From Aggregatibacter segnis (lineage in GTDB: Bacteria > Pseudomonadota > Gammaproteobacteria > Enterobacterales > Pasteurellaceae): DNA of 64,000 nucleotides. The stretch spans positions 300,808-364,807 of the forward strand of contig NZ_NRCW01000001.1 of the NCBI RefSeq assembly GCF_003130075.1, given 5' to 3'. Below, one piece after another: positions 49,210-58,081 of this stretch (the first letter of the stretch is position 1; each line of letters starts with the position of its first letter). A program made the position numbers and the translations under genes. Below the pieces are notes generated by a model that worked only from the letters and a program-made list of their open reading frames with translations, was not told where the DNA came from and ran no database searches.

Positions 49210-51681
49210 ATGAGCAAAAATCCGATTGCACATGTACGTCAATCTGATGGATTACAGCAATTACTTATTGATCACCTACTGGAAACCTCTACTATCTCAG
49301 GGCAACTCGCCGCAAAACTGGATTTAGGTTTTGTTGGTGAATTACTTGGCCTCATGCACGATTTCGGTAAATATTCCCGAAAATTCCAAAAATATCTCCA
49401 CGATGAAACGGGTTTGTTCAATCCTGATTTGGATGATGAAGAAAGTACACCGAACGGCAGTAAAGTTGACCACTCCACCGCCGGTGCGCAATGGGTTTAC
49501 CGCGAATTGAGAAAATTTGGTGCAGAGCAGGGCATCGGGGAATTGTTCGGGCAAATGCTGGGTTTGTGCATTGCATCACACCACGGCGAAGGCTTGATTG
49601 ACTGTTTGGATGGAGAAGGTAATCCGAAATGGATTGAGCGGTTTAATAAAACTGATGAACTGACACATTTGGTGGAATGCGAACGAAATGCCGATGAAGT
49701 CGTTCAGCAAAAAGCATATGAATTGGCAGGAGAAAACCTGATTCGCAGCCTGCTAAATGCAGTGAAACCGATTCTCTCTGATCAAGCCACCAATAACAAG
49801 ATCAAAGAGTTTTATCTCGGCTGTCTGACCCGTTTCCTGTTTAGTTGCCTGATTGATGCTGACCGTATCAACAGCTCGGATTTTGAGCGAGAAGATCAAA
49901 AGGATGTCCGCCGTTTGACTGAAAAACCTGATTGGCAATCGGCGATTAATCAGTTGGAAACCAAATTAGCAGGTTTTGAAAACCGTTATCCTATCGATAA
50001 AATCCGCCGCAAAATTTCAGACGACTGCCTAAAAAGAGCGGCCGATTCTCAAGGTATTTATACGCTGACCGTGCCGACCGGTGGCGGTAAAACATTGGCT
50101 AGCTTGCGCTACGCTCTCCATCATGCGCAAAAGCATAATCTTGATCGCATTATCTACATCATTCCCTATACTTCCATCATTGATCAAAATGCCCAAGCCG
50201 TGCGTGAGATTCTTGGTGAAGATTGGGTACTGGAACATCATTCTAATCTAGAACCTGAAAAACAAAGTTGGCAGGACAAATTGTTGTCCGAAAACTGGGA
50301 TAAGCCTATTGTCTTCACCACGATGGTGCAGTTTCTAGATGCGTGGTTCGGCGGCGGTACGCGCGGCGCACGCCATATCCACCCGATGACAAATAGCGTC
50401 TTGATTTTTGACGAAATCCAAACCCTGCCCGTGAAATGCATACATTTGTTTTGCAATGTGCTGAACTGGTTGACGGCATTTGGCAAAAGCACGGCGGTTT
50501 TGTGTACAGCGACGCAACCTTTACTCGGCGAATCGGGTTTGCAGAATTTCCCCGAAGATAAAAGGGAAAGTATTGTCGTGCGCGGTTTACTAAGGTTGCC
50601 TGAAAATGCCGAAATCATGGGCAAGCATCAGGATTTGGATAAATTGTTTGCCGATTTATCGCGCGTGGAAATCCGGTTCAACGAAAAAGCAGGCGGCTGG
50701 AATGTGGAAGAAGCGGGCGCATTTTTGCTGGAACAGTTTCAGACGACACCAAGCTGCCTATTTATCGTCAATACCAAAAAATGGGCGCAGGAGCTTTATC
50801 AATATTGCCAAAGGCAGAATGTGCCGCCCGAGGCCTTGTTTCATTTAAGCACCCACCAATGTGCGGCGCACCGCAAAGCGATTTTTGACACCATCAAAGC
50901 TCGTCTGGAAAACAAACAACCCGTTATCTGCATCAGCACTCAGTTGATTGAAGCCGGCGTGGATATTTCTATGGCTTGCGTGATTCGCGCCTTGGGTGGG
51001 CTGGATAGCATTGCCCAAGCAGCGGGGCGTTGTAACCGGCATGGGGAGAAAGAAGGCAAAGGGCAGGTTTGGGTGTTGAATTTGCAGGAGCAGGATTTTA
51101 CGCAGATATTACCCGATATTCAGGCAGGCAAAACCCATGTTGAACGCGTGTTTCGCGATTTTACCGGACAGGATATTTTGCAGCCTGCCGCGATGGAGCG
51201 TTATTTTGAATACTATTTTTACCAGCGCAGCGATGAAATGTCGTATTCCGTCAAAAACAGCACAACAGGTTCGCTGCTGGATTGGTTGAGCGATAACGCA
51301 CGGAATCCTTATGGCGAAAAAAACAATAAAAGAAGCAAACCGTTGCCGTTGTTGATGCAATCCTTCAAAAGTGCAGGGCGTGTTTTCCAGACCATAGACG
51401 CACCGACACACGCCGTGATTGTGCCGTATGGCGAAGGTGTGGAACTCATTGCCAAACTCTGCGGCGAATGGGATCCAAAAGAAATGTATGACGCAAAGAA
51501 AAAAGCCCAGCGTTACAGCGTGAACGTTTTTCCCAAAGTATGGGATAAATTGCAAAAAGAAAACGCCCTGCATGAAACCATTGAAGGTTCAGGTATTTAT
51601 TATCTCAAAGAACGCTATTACAACGATGAATTCGGCTTGTCTTTGGACGAAACAAGCGAAATGACTTTTTACGACTTATAG
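49210..51681 (+). CDS. cas3: Cas3, type I-C helicase-nuclease
   Basis: Cas3 is recruited by Cascade to the R-loop, where it unwinds and shreds target DNA. The 823-residue product has an N-terminal HD nuclease domain (GLMHDFGKYSRKFQKYL) and an SF2 helicase with Walker A (VPTGGGKTLASLRYAL), the DEIQ box (LIFDEIQTLP) and motif VI-like QAAGRCNRHGE. AAAGGAACTGCG precedes the ATG. It opens the cas operon and is 7 bp from cas5c. Two copies of the 10-mer GTCGTCTGAA (complement strand), a core of Neisseriaceae uptake dialects, lie within the gene at 50016 and 50738. Confidence 0.96.
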   Translation: MSKNPIAHVRQSDGLQQLLIDHLLETSTISGQLAAKLDLGFVGELLGLMHDFGKYSRKFQKYLHDETGLFNPDLDDEESTPNGSKVDHSTAGAQWVYRELRKFGAEQGIGELFGQMLGLCIASHHGEGLIDCLDGEGNPKWIERFNKTDELTHLVECERNADEVVQQKAYELAGENLIRSLLNAVKPILSDQATNNKIKEFYLGCLTRFLFSCLIDADRINSSDFEREDQKDVRRLTEKPDWQSAINQLETKLAGFENRYPIDKIRRKISDDCLKRAADSQGIYTLTVPTGGGKTLASLRYALHHAQKHNLDRIIYIIPYTSIIDQNAQAVREILGEDWVLEHHSNLEPEKQSWQDKLLSENWDKPIVFTTMVQFLDAWFGGGTRGARHIHPMTNSVLIFDEIQTLPVKCIHLFCNVLNWLTAFGKSTAVLCTATQPLLGESGLQNFPEDKRESIVVRGLLRLPENAEIMGKHQDLDKLFADLSRVEIRFNEKAGGWNVEEAGAFLLEQFQTTPSCLFIVNTKKWAQELYQYCQRQNVPPEALFHLSTHQCAAHRKAIFDTIKARLENKQPVICISTQLIEAGVDISMACVIRALGGLDSIAQAAGRCNRHGEKEGKGQVWVLNLQEQDFTQILPDIQAGKTHVERVFRDFTGQDILQPAAMERYFEYYFYQRSDEMSYSVKNSTTGSLLDWLSDNARNPYGEKNNKRSKPLPLLMQSFKSAGRVFQTIDAPTHAVIVPYGEGVELIAKLCGEWDPKEMYDAKKKAQRYSVNVFPKVWDKLQKENALHETIEGSGIYYLKERYYNDEFGLSLDETSEMTFYDL
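50016..50025 (-). other. Neisseriaceae-type DUS core in cas3
   Basis: The minus strand reads GTCGTCTGAA, the 10-base core of the AG-mucDUS dialect of DNA uptake sequence used by some Neisseria. The two bases 5' of the core do not match the full 12-mer. Confidence 0.7.
50738..50747 (-). other. Second Neisseriaceae-type DUS core in cas3
   Basis: The minus strand reads GTCGTCTGAA again, in the helicase part of cas3. Confidence 0.7.
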
Positions 51682-51688
51682 GAGCAAT

Positions 51689-52411
51689 ATGGACAGCAAA
51701 ATCAGTTTCCGCGTATGGGGACGGCAAGCCCTGTTTACCGACCCGGTTACCAAAATCGGCGGCGAAAAATTCAGCTACCAAGTGCCGACATACGAAGCTA
51801 TTAAAGGCATCGTCAAAAGCATTTACTGGAAGCCAACTTTGATATGGCATATCGACCGCATCCGCGTAATGAAGCCCATCCGCACCCAAAGCAAATCCAC
51901 CAAGCCGCTGGATTGGAACGGTGGCAACACTTTGGCGATTTACACCTTTTTGCAGGACGTGGAATACCAAGTAGAAGCCCATTTTGAATGGAACGAGTAT
52001 TGGGAAGAATTGGCAGGCGATCGCAATTTCGGCAAACATATCGCCATTGCCAGAAGAATGTTGGAACGCGGAGGGCGGCAGGATATTTTTCTCGGCACGC
52101 GCGATTGCCAAGGCTATGTTGAGCCGTGCACTTTCGGTGAAGGCGAAGGGTTTTACGATGAAATCGATAATTTGGATTTTGGCCTGATGTTCCATAGTTT
52201 CGGCTATCCCGAAGAAACCGGAAAGCCGGAATTGGTCAGCCGTTTTTGGATGGCGAATATGCAAAACGGTGTGATTGAGTTTCCAAGCATCGATGATACA
52301 GAAGGTCGTCTGAAAACCCGATTTATCCGCAAAATGCAGCCTGAAAAACCGTTCAAGCGCGGCGAAAACGTCAAGTCTGTGGAAGATGAAGCCAAGGAGC
52401 TGGAATTATGA
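51689..52411 (+). CDS. cas5c: Cas5c, crRNA-processing Cascade subunit
   Basis: In type I-C systems there is no Cas6; Cas5c (Cas5d) cuts the repeat RNA at the base of the hairpin and holds the 5' handle. The 240-residue product starts MDSKISFRVWGRQALFTDPV and contains TYEAIKGIVKSIYWKPTLIWHI, both family landmarks, plus GGRQDIFLGTRDCQGYVEPC. Its end overlaps the cas8c start by 4 bp (ATGA). A full 12-base AG-mucDUS, AGGTCGTCTGAA, is near the 3' end. Confidence 0.95.
   Translation: MDSKISFRVWGRQALFTDPVTKIGGEKFSYQVPTYEAIKGIVKSIYWKPTLIWHIDRIRVMKPIRTQSKSTKPLDWNGGNTLAIYTFLQDVEYQVEAHFEWNEYWEELAGDRNFGKHIAIARRMLERGGRQDIFLGTRDCQGYVEPCTFGEGEGFYDEIDNLDFGLMFHSFGYPEETGKPELVSRFWMANMQNGVIEFPSIDDTEGRLKTRFIRKMQPEKPFKRGENVKSVEDEAKELEL
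52303..52314 (+). other. Full AG-mucDUS uptake sequence in cas5c
   Basis: AGGTCGTCTGAA is an exact 12-base match to the uptake dialect described for the Neisseria mucosa group. It is not a Pasteurellaceae signal. Confidence 0.8.
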
Positions 52412-54489
52412 GCTGGATGCAGAAACTTTATCGGACATATGAATATGTCCAAGAACAAGGTTTGAATGATGAAGACTTGGCATTGCCGTTTCATATGTCC
52501 AAAGCGGTTCATTTAAAAGTTATTTTGAATGATAAAGCAGAGCTCGTTGGGGCAGAGAGATTTGAGGTAAAGAAACAAGTTCCAATACAGGTAACTGAAA
52601 AATCATCAAAACGTGCAGGATCAACTATCGCTTCTTATGCGTTACATGATGGCTTGCAATATATTGCTAAAACAGCGGGAAATTACTTAACAATTGAATA
52701 TCTTTCTAAAGTGGCTGAGAAGGACAACGGAAAGAAATGGAAAGAATTTCTTGCAGGGACTGATGAAGATAAACAGAAATTTGCCGATACGGAAAAAGCA
52801 AAATATAAAGATTGTTTTGAGTTTTATGAAAAGCAATTATCTGGCTGGACTGAGTTTGGAAATTTAAAAGAAATAAATATTGTTTTGCAATATATTCAAA
52901 AAGGTTCATTGATTGAAGATTTGTTAGTGAAACAGATTCTTTCTTTTAAGGATAATATTTTGTCGGCAGGAAAAGATGATCCTTTTAGCTTGACCATTGT
53001 ATGGGCTGTTGAAATATCTAACGATCCACATTCGGATTTATGGAGTAAAAACAGTATAAAAAAACAATGGATAAAATATCAAGAGAGCCAGTCTGGAGAA
53101 GAAAGTGAACAACCAGAATTATGCTACATCACTGGTAAAAGAGATTATGCGGCAAAGGCTTATCCCAAAATCGAGGGTAATGCGAAATTGGTTTCTGCTA
53201 ATGATACCAGTGGCTTTACTTTTCTTGGTCGGTTCTTATCAGACAAGCAAGCAGTAGCTTTGGGGAGAGATGTTTCTCAAAAAGCTTTTAATATGCTGAA
53301 GTGGCTTATAAAACGCCAAGGCATCCGAAACGGAGATCAAGTTACCGTCGCCTGGGCAATCAGCGGCAAACCCGTCCCATCGCCGATGAAAGACATTTCC
53401 AGCGAAATTGATTGGGATAATTTGGATCTAAGTACGGCTGAAAATCCCGATGAATTTTCATCGCAAGCATCGTCTGAACAGCCATCCCTTGATTGGTCTG
53501 TAAATATCGGGCGTGCTGCTGCACAAATTATCAAAAAGAAACTGCACGGCTATCAGGCAGAATTGAAAGCCCACGAACAAATCTCCCTGATTATGCTCGA
53601 TTCTGCCACGCCGGGGCGCATGGCATTGACTTATTACCAAGAATTTCTGCCCACCGACTATTTCGCCAATTTAGACGCATGGATTGACGATTTTTCTTGG
53701 TATCAGCGTTACAGCATTGAGCAACCGAATGCTAAAAAATCAGATAAAAAGAAAACACTTTGGGCTTTCGTCCCGCCGTCGCCTTACAGCATTGCCGAAG
53801 CCGTGTACGGCAAATCCCTGTCCGATACACTCAAAAAACAGCTTTATGCCCGACTTCTGCCTGTTATCGCAGGCGGAACATCCGTGCCGATTCCTGAAGA
53901 TTTGGTGCGCCAAAGTTTTCAGGCAGCCTGCAACCCTAATGGCTGCGAAAACTGGGAATGGCAAAGAAACATCGGCGTCGCCTGCGCCCTATACAAAGGC
54001 TGGCGCGCCCGTAAATATCCATCACAACGGAGATATTCTATGAGCTTAGATACTGAAAACCGCTCGCGCGATTATATATTTGGCAGATTACTGGCAGTTG
54101 CCGAACATTTAGAACGCACCGCATTGAGAATAGCCAATGAAACCCGTGCAACTAATGCGGAAAACTATATGCAGCGTTTTGTTATGTGTCCGTTTCATAC
54201 ATGGGAGCAGCTTGAAACCAATCTGAAACCGTATAAAGACAGATTGCGTAAAGACTACCCGATTAGGATTGCGGAAAAATTCGTTTTAACCAGCCCGATA
54301 GGCTTTTTGAATAATCGAGAAAACGAAATTAATCAGCTTATATGCGTGCTGGATGATTTGAAACAGAAAGGATGCGATTTAGACAAACCTTTGGAACCAG
54401 AATTCCTGTTGGGATACCACAGCCAAAAAATGGCGTATCACAACAAATCCAACCAACCCGAGCAAGAAGTAACCAAAACCCATGAATAA
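52408..54489 (+). CDS. cas8c: Cas8c (Csd1), large Cascade subunit
   Basis: Cas8c recognises the PAM and helps position Cas3. The 693-residue product starts MSWMQKLYRTYEYVQEQG, a typical Csd1 beginning, and contains LCYITGKRDYAAKAYPKIEG and LGRFLSDKQAVALGRDVSQK, conserved in the family. It is somewhat long for the family as I recall it. The stretch around 52500-53300 is AT-rich (sampled lines about 30% GC), while that from about 53310 on is about 52-58%, which points to a recombination joint within the gene. It is translationally coupled to cas5c. Confidence 0.92.
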   Translation: MSWMQKLYRTYEYVQEQGLNDEDLALPFHMSKAVHLKVILNDKAELVGAERFEVKKQVPIQVTEKSSKRAGSTIASYALHDGLQYIAKTAGNYLTIEYLSKVAEKDNGKKWKEFLAGTDEDKQKFADTEKAKYKDCFEFYEKQLSGWTEFGNLKEINIVLQYIQKGSLIEDLLVKQILSFKDNILSAGKDDPFSLTIVWAVEISNDPHSDLWSKNSIKKQWIKYQESQSGEESEQPELCYITGKRDYAAKAYPKIEGNAKLVSANDTSGFTFLGRFLSDKQAVALGRDVSQKAFNMLKWLIKRQGIRNGDQVTVAWAISGKPVPSPMKDISSEIDWDNLDLSTAENPDEFSSQASSEQPSLDWSVNIGRAAAQIIKKKLHGYQAELKAHEQISLIMLDSATPGRMALTYYQEFLPTDYFANLDAWIDDFSWYQRYSIEQPNAKKSDKKKTLWAFVPPSPYSIAEAVYGKSLSDTLKKQLYARLLPVIAGGTSVPIPEDLVRQSFQAACNPNGCENWEWQRNIGVACALYKGWRARKYPSQRRYSMSLDTENRSRDYIFGRLLAVAEHLERTALRIANETRATNAENYMQRFVMCPFHTWEQLETNLKPYKDRLRKDYPIRIAEKFVLTSPIGFLNNRENEINQLICVLDDLKQKGCDLDKPLEPEFLLGYHSQKMAYHNKSNQPEQEVTKTHE

Positions 54490-54510
54490 CCCATTTAAAG
54501 GAAAAATAAG

Positions 54511-55350
54511 ATGAGCTTAACCAAAAAAATCGACTTTGCCTTAATCCTGAAAGTAACCAATGCCAACCCTAACGGCGACCCCTTAAACGGCAATCGCCCA
54601 CGTGCCGATTTCCAAGGCTTCGGTGAAATGACCGACGTATGCCTGAAACGTAAAATCCGCGACCGCCTGCAAGATAGTGGCGAGAGTATTTTTGTGCAAT
54701 CGGACGAAAAGAAAACCGACGGCATGACCAGCCTGGCCAACCGCGCAAAAGACAAAAATGTCGGCTTGGGTGCGGATGCCTTTAACGCTAAAAAAGCCAA
54801 CAAAGACGATACCGCCAAGAAAGCCTGTGAAAAATGGCTAGATGTGCGTAGTTTCGGACAGGTCTTCGCATTCAGCGGCGACGGCAGCAGCGGCATTTCC
54901 ATCGCCGTGCGTGGACCCGTTACTATTCAATCCGCATTCAGTGTTGAGCCGATCAGCATCACCAGCACCCAAATCACCAAAAGCGTCAGCGGCGAAGGCG
55001 ATGGCACGAAAAAGAGCTCCGACACCATGGGCATGAAACACCGCGTCGATCAGGGCGTGTACGTTGCCTTTGGTGCAATGTCGCCGCAGCTTGCCGAGCG
55101 CACCGGCTTTTCAGACGACGATGCCGAAAAAATCAAAGCCGTACTCACCAAACTCTTTGAAGGCGACGCATCATCCGCTCGCCCCGAAGGCAGCATGCAG
55201 GTGCTGAAACTTATCTGGTGGGAACACAACAGCAAAGCAGGGCAATATTCTTCCGCCAAAGTACACGGCAGCCTGAAAGTAAATGCAGATGGCAGCTATG
55301 AACTGGAAAACCTTAACGGTTTAGTTCCGCAGGAAATCGACGGCTTCTAA
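54511..55350 (+). CDS. cas7c: Cas7c (Csd2), Cascade backbone subunit
   Basis: Several Cas7 copies line the crRNA and form the backbone of the complex. The 279-residue product starts MSLTKKIDFALILKVTNANP and continues with NGDPLNGNRPR, the family hallmark; VRSFGQVFAF and VSIAV-like glycine-rich regions follow. ATTTAAAGGAAAAATAAG precedes the ATG. A complement-strand GTCGTCTGAA core lies at 55110-55119. Confidence 0.95.
   Translation: MSLTKKIDFALILKVTNANPNGDPLNGNRPRADFQGFGEMTDVCLKRKIRDRLQDSGESIFVQSDEKKTDGMTSLANRAKDKNVGLGADAFNAKKANKDDTAKKACEKWLDVRSFGQVFAFSGDGSSGISIAVRGPVTIQSAFSVEPISITSTQITKSVSGEGDGTKKSSDTMGMKHRVDQGVYVAFGAMSPQLAERTGFSDDDAEKIKAVLTKLFEGDASSARPEGSMQVLKLIWWEHNSKAGQYSSAKVHGSLKVNADGSYELENLNGLVPQEIDGF
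55110..55119 (-). other. Neisseriaceae-type DUS core in cas7c
   Basis: The minus strand reads GTCGTCTGAA within cas7c. Confidence 0.7.
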
Positions 55351-55364
55351 AAACATTCAAAAAG

Positions 55365-56018
55365 ATGACCGCACTTTCAACTGAAACCCAAGGGGAAAAT
55401 CAGGACACGCGCCTGATTCCCCTTTCCGCCCTGCAACACTACGCCTTCTGCCCGCGTCAATGTGGGTTGATTCACAACGAGCAGGCGTGGGCGGAGAATT
55501 ATTTGACTGCGCAAGGCAAGGCGTTGCATGAGCGGGTGGATTCGGGGGAGCCGGAAACGCGCAAGGGCTTGCGCTTTGAGCGAACGGTGCATGTGTCGGC
55601 GGAGAAACTGGGCATCAGCGGCGTGTTGGATTTGGTGGAAGTGGAAACGAAAACAGGCCGTCTGAAACCCGTGGAATACAAACGCGGCAAGCCAAAACCC
55701 GACCCGATGGACGAAATCCAGCTTTGCGCCCAAGGTTTGTGCTTGGAAGAAATGACGGGGCAAACCGTCTCTGAGGGCGCGCTGTGGTATATGCAAACCC
55801 GCCACCGTGTTCCCGTCGTGTTTTCAGACGACCTGCTCGCCCAGACACTCGCCACCATCACCGCCGTGCGCGACCTTCTAAACAGCGGACAAACCCCGCA
55901 GCCCAACTACGGCAAACGCTGCAAAGCTTGCTCGCTGGTGGAGGTTTGCCAGCCGGAGTTGCTGGGGAAACGGGATAGAAGTGTGGGGTATGTGATGGGA
56001 TTATTTTTAAATGTCTAA
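55365..56018 (+). CDS. cas4: Cas4, spacer-adaptation nuclease
   Basis: Cas4 trims prespacers and selects PAM orientation together with Cas1 and Cas2. The 217-residue product has an iron-sulfur cluster set: one Cys in HYAFCPRQCG and the C-terminal CKACSLVEVC. The RecB-type nuclease core is VLDLVEVE...LKPVEYKRGKPK (Asp, Glu-x-Lys). A USS core, ACCGCACTT, directly follows the ATG (55368-55376), and two full Neisseriaceae uptake 12-mers lie further on, so both transfer dialects mark this gene. It is 14 bp from cas7c and is followed by an extra gene in place of cas1. Confidence 0.94.
   Translation: MTALSTETQGENQDTRLIPLSALQHYAFCPRQCGLIHNEQAWAENYLTAQGKALHERVDSGEPETRKGLRFERTVHVSAEKLGISGVLDLVEVETKTGRLKPVEYKRGKPKPDPMDEIQLCAQGLCLEEMTGQTVSEGALWYMQTRHRVPVVFSDDLLAQTLATITAVRDLLNSGQTPQPNYGKRCKACSLVEVCQPELLGKRDRSVGYVMGLFLNV
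55368..55376 (-). other. Pasteurellaceae USS core at the cas4 start
   Basis: ACCGCACTT (complement AAGTGCGGT) begins immediately after the cas4 ATG and encodes residues 2-4. One more copy in the locus is in cas1 at 57469-57477. Confidence 0.85.
55655..55666 (+). other. Full AG-DUS uptake sequence in cas4
   Basis: AGGCCGTCTGAA is an exact 12-base match to the AG-DUS dialect of Neisseria. Confidence 0.8.
55823..55834 (-). other. Full AG-mucDUS uptake sequence in cas4
   Basis: The minus strand reads AGGTCGTCTGAA, an exact 12-base match to the AG-mucDUS dialect. Confidence 0.8.
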
Positions 56019-56042
56019 CATTGTATGGTTTGTGGAAATAAT

Positions 56043-57041
56043 ATGAATAATTTAAGTGAATATGCTTGATGTTTTACTGTTGAAGACTGGTTAATAATTC
56101 ATTCAAAAGATGTTAATTCAAATGATGAGATTAATGAAGAAAATAAAAGAGCAATTAGTAATTGCCATATTTATATGATAAATACTAGACCTCAAATTTA
56201 TTTTGTTGAGAATTCTATTTCATATAATGAAGAAAAAATGATCTTACAAGGAAAAATTAGAGTCTCTTATCCAAATGGAAAAAGCAAGGAGTCAGCATTT
56301 TTACGAGATTTCATGTTTGTGGAAGACGCTGTGAGAATTAAATGTTTATATCCATATAAAGAAATAACTATTTATGATTGTAATGATAAGATTATTAGAT
56401 ATATCCCAGTTTATTCTTTATTACAAGAAATAGATGACTCGGAGTTGATAAATAGTTTATCAAATTTAAAGATAGAATACATTGGTCAGTCTTATGGTAA
56501 TGGAAATAGAAATGCCTTGGAACGTTTGAAAAACCATTCTACTTTTCAAAAAATTCTGACCAAATTACAGTATGAGCGTCCAGACTTAGAAGTTTTTATT
56601 TCTATGATGAGTTTTCAGGCTCCTATATTATTAACTAATATAGATGGGCGTAAGAATATCAAGTTTAATAAAGAGAAAGAAAATAAAAGATTAAGAGATA
56701 TTATAAAGAAACCTCTAAAGCCTAAAGAATCAATCAATCTTATTGAAGCAGGCTTGATTAGATATTTTAAACCGGACTTCAATGAAAAATTAAAGGATAG
56801 TTTTCCATCAGTTAAGCAGAAAATGCTATCCAATTTATCTAACTTAGAAATATCTGGACTAATAATTAAAATTCCTGATTCTGAATTAGGTTTCAGATTA
56901 TATACAAATTTTGTTCCCCCACATTTTATGCATTCTGCTAAATATGATCTAAGTACAGATAATGAAAGATGTGGTTTTTTTAATGGTTCTCTAAATCTAT
57001 GCAACCCAAAAGAATTAATTAGAATGAAAGACAATAAGTAA
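56043..57041 (+). pseudogene. AT-rich GIY-YIG-like gene between cas4 and cas1, with in-frame TGA
   Basis: Read from the ATG at 56043 (GGAA 9 bases upstream) this is a 332-codon frame broken by TGA at codon 9 (56067-56069). The frame then stays open to 57041. An internal ATG at 56175 gives an intact 288-residue product. Landmarks are IEYIGQSYGNGNRNALERLK with NHSTFQK (YIG, Arg, His), and later EAGLIRYFKPDFNEKL (Glu, Asn), the spacing and residues of a GIY-YIG nuclease-like fold. G+C in sampled lines is about 25-27%, against over 50% in cas4 and cas1. It has no known role in CRISPR. Whether it is a decayed gene, a gene using the internal start or a recoded one is open. Confidence 0.7.
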
Positions 57042-57064
57042 AATATTATGTAATAGGAATATCA

Positions 57065-58078
57065 GTGAAAAAACTACAAAATACGCTCTACATCACCACC
57101 CAAGGCAGCTATCTGCATAAGGAGCGGGAGACACTGGTGGTGGAGCAGGAGCGTAAGAAGGTGGCGCAGTTGCCGGTGCATTCCATCGGGCATATTTTCT
57201 GTTTTGGGAATGTGCTGGTGTCGCCGTTTTTGCTGGGGTTTTGCGGTGAAAATAATGTGAATTTGGCATTTTTTACTGAAAACGGGCGTTTCCTAGGGCG
57301 GCTTCAGGGACGGCAGAGTGGCAATGTGCTGTTGCGTCGGGCGCAGTATCGGGTGTCGGAGCAAAATCCCGTGCCGATTGCGCGCAATATCATCGCGGCG
57401 AAGATTCAGGCGAGTAAGCGGGTGCTTCAGCGGCAGATTCGCAATTATGGCGAGAATGGGGCGATTCAAAGTGCGGTCGATTCTTTGAATATTTCTCTGC
57501 GGCAGTTGAAGGGGGCGTCGGAGCTGGACGTGGTGCGCGGTATTGAGGGCGATGCGGCGGCGCGTTATTTCGGCGTGTTCGGGCAGCTTTTGAGCGAAAA
57601 AAGCGGCTTTACTTTTGATGGGCGTAACCGCCGTCCGCCCAGAGACGGGGTGAATGCGCTGTTATCGTTTGTGTACAGCATTTTGGGCAAGGACATCAGC
57701 GGCGCGCTGCAAGGCGTGGGACTGGACCCTCAGGTGGGCTTTCTGCACGCCGACCGTCCGGGACGCGACAGTTTGGCGCAGGATATTTTGGAAGAATTCC
57801 GCGCGTGGTGGGCGGACAGGTTGGTGCTTTCCTTGATTAACCGAGGGCAAATCAAACCGCAGGATTTTGTTGCCGAGGCAAGCGGCGCGGTAAGCTTAAA
57901 AGCCGATGCGCGTAAGTTGTTGCTCCAAGCCTTGCAGGCGAAAAAGCAGGAGAAAATTGTTCATCCGTTTTTAGGCGAGGAAGTGGAAATCGGGCTGCTG
58001 CCGTATATTCAGGCAATGCTGTTGGCGCGCCATTTGCGCGGAGATTTGGCGGAATATCCGCCGTTTTTGATGAGATAA
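57065..58078 (+). CDS. cas1: Cas1, spacer integrase
   Basis: Cas1 with Cas2 inserts new spacers at the leader end. The 337-residue product has the type I-C/I-B form. Metal-binding residues are visible: Glu in VRGIEGDAAARYFGVFG, His in QVGFLHADRPGRDSLAQD and the Asp/Glu of ILEEFRAW. It starts with GTG (MKKLQNTLYITTQGSYLHKE). Sampled G+C is about 57%, much higher than the gene just before it. A Pasteurellaceae USS core is at 57469-57477. cas2 follows after 3 bp. Confidence 0.96.
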   Translation: MKKLQNTLYITTQGSYLHKERETLVVEQERKKVAQLPVHSIGHIFCFGNVLVSPFLLGFCGENNVNLAFFTENGRFLGRLQGRQSGNVLLRRAQYRVSEQNPVPIARNIIAAKIQASKRVLQRQIRNYGENGAIQSAVDSLNISLRQLKGASELDVVRGIEGDAAARYFGVFGQLLSEKSGFTFDGRNRRPPRDGVNALLSFVYSILGKDISGALQGVGLDPQVGFLHADRPGRDSLAQDILEEFRAWWADRLVLSLINRGQIKPQDFVAEASGAVSLKADARKLLLQALQAKKQEKIVHPFLGEEVEIGLLPYIQAMLLARHLRGDLAEYPPFLMR

Positions 58079-58081
58079 GCT

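Noticed and set aside
56067-56069. Selenocysteine at the in-frame TGA of the inserted gene
   Set aside because: fdhE suggests that the cell makes selenoproteins, but no stable SECIS-like stem was seen right after the TGA and the protein family is not redox-active. A nonsense change is simpler.
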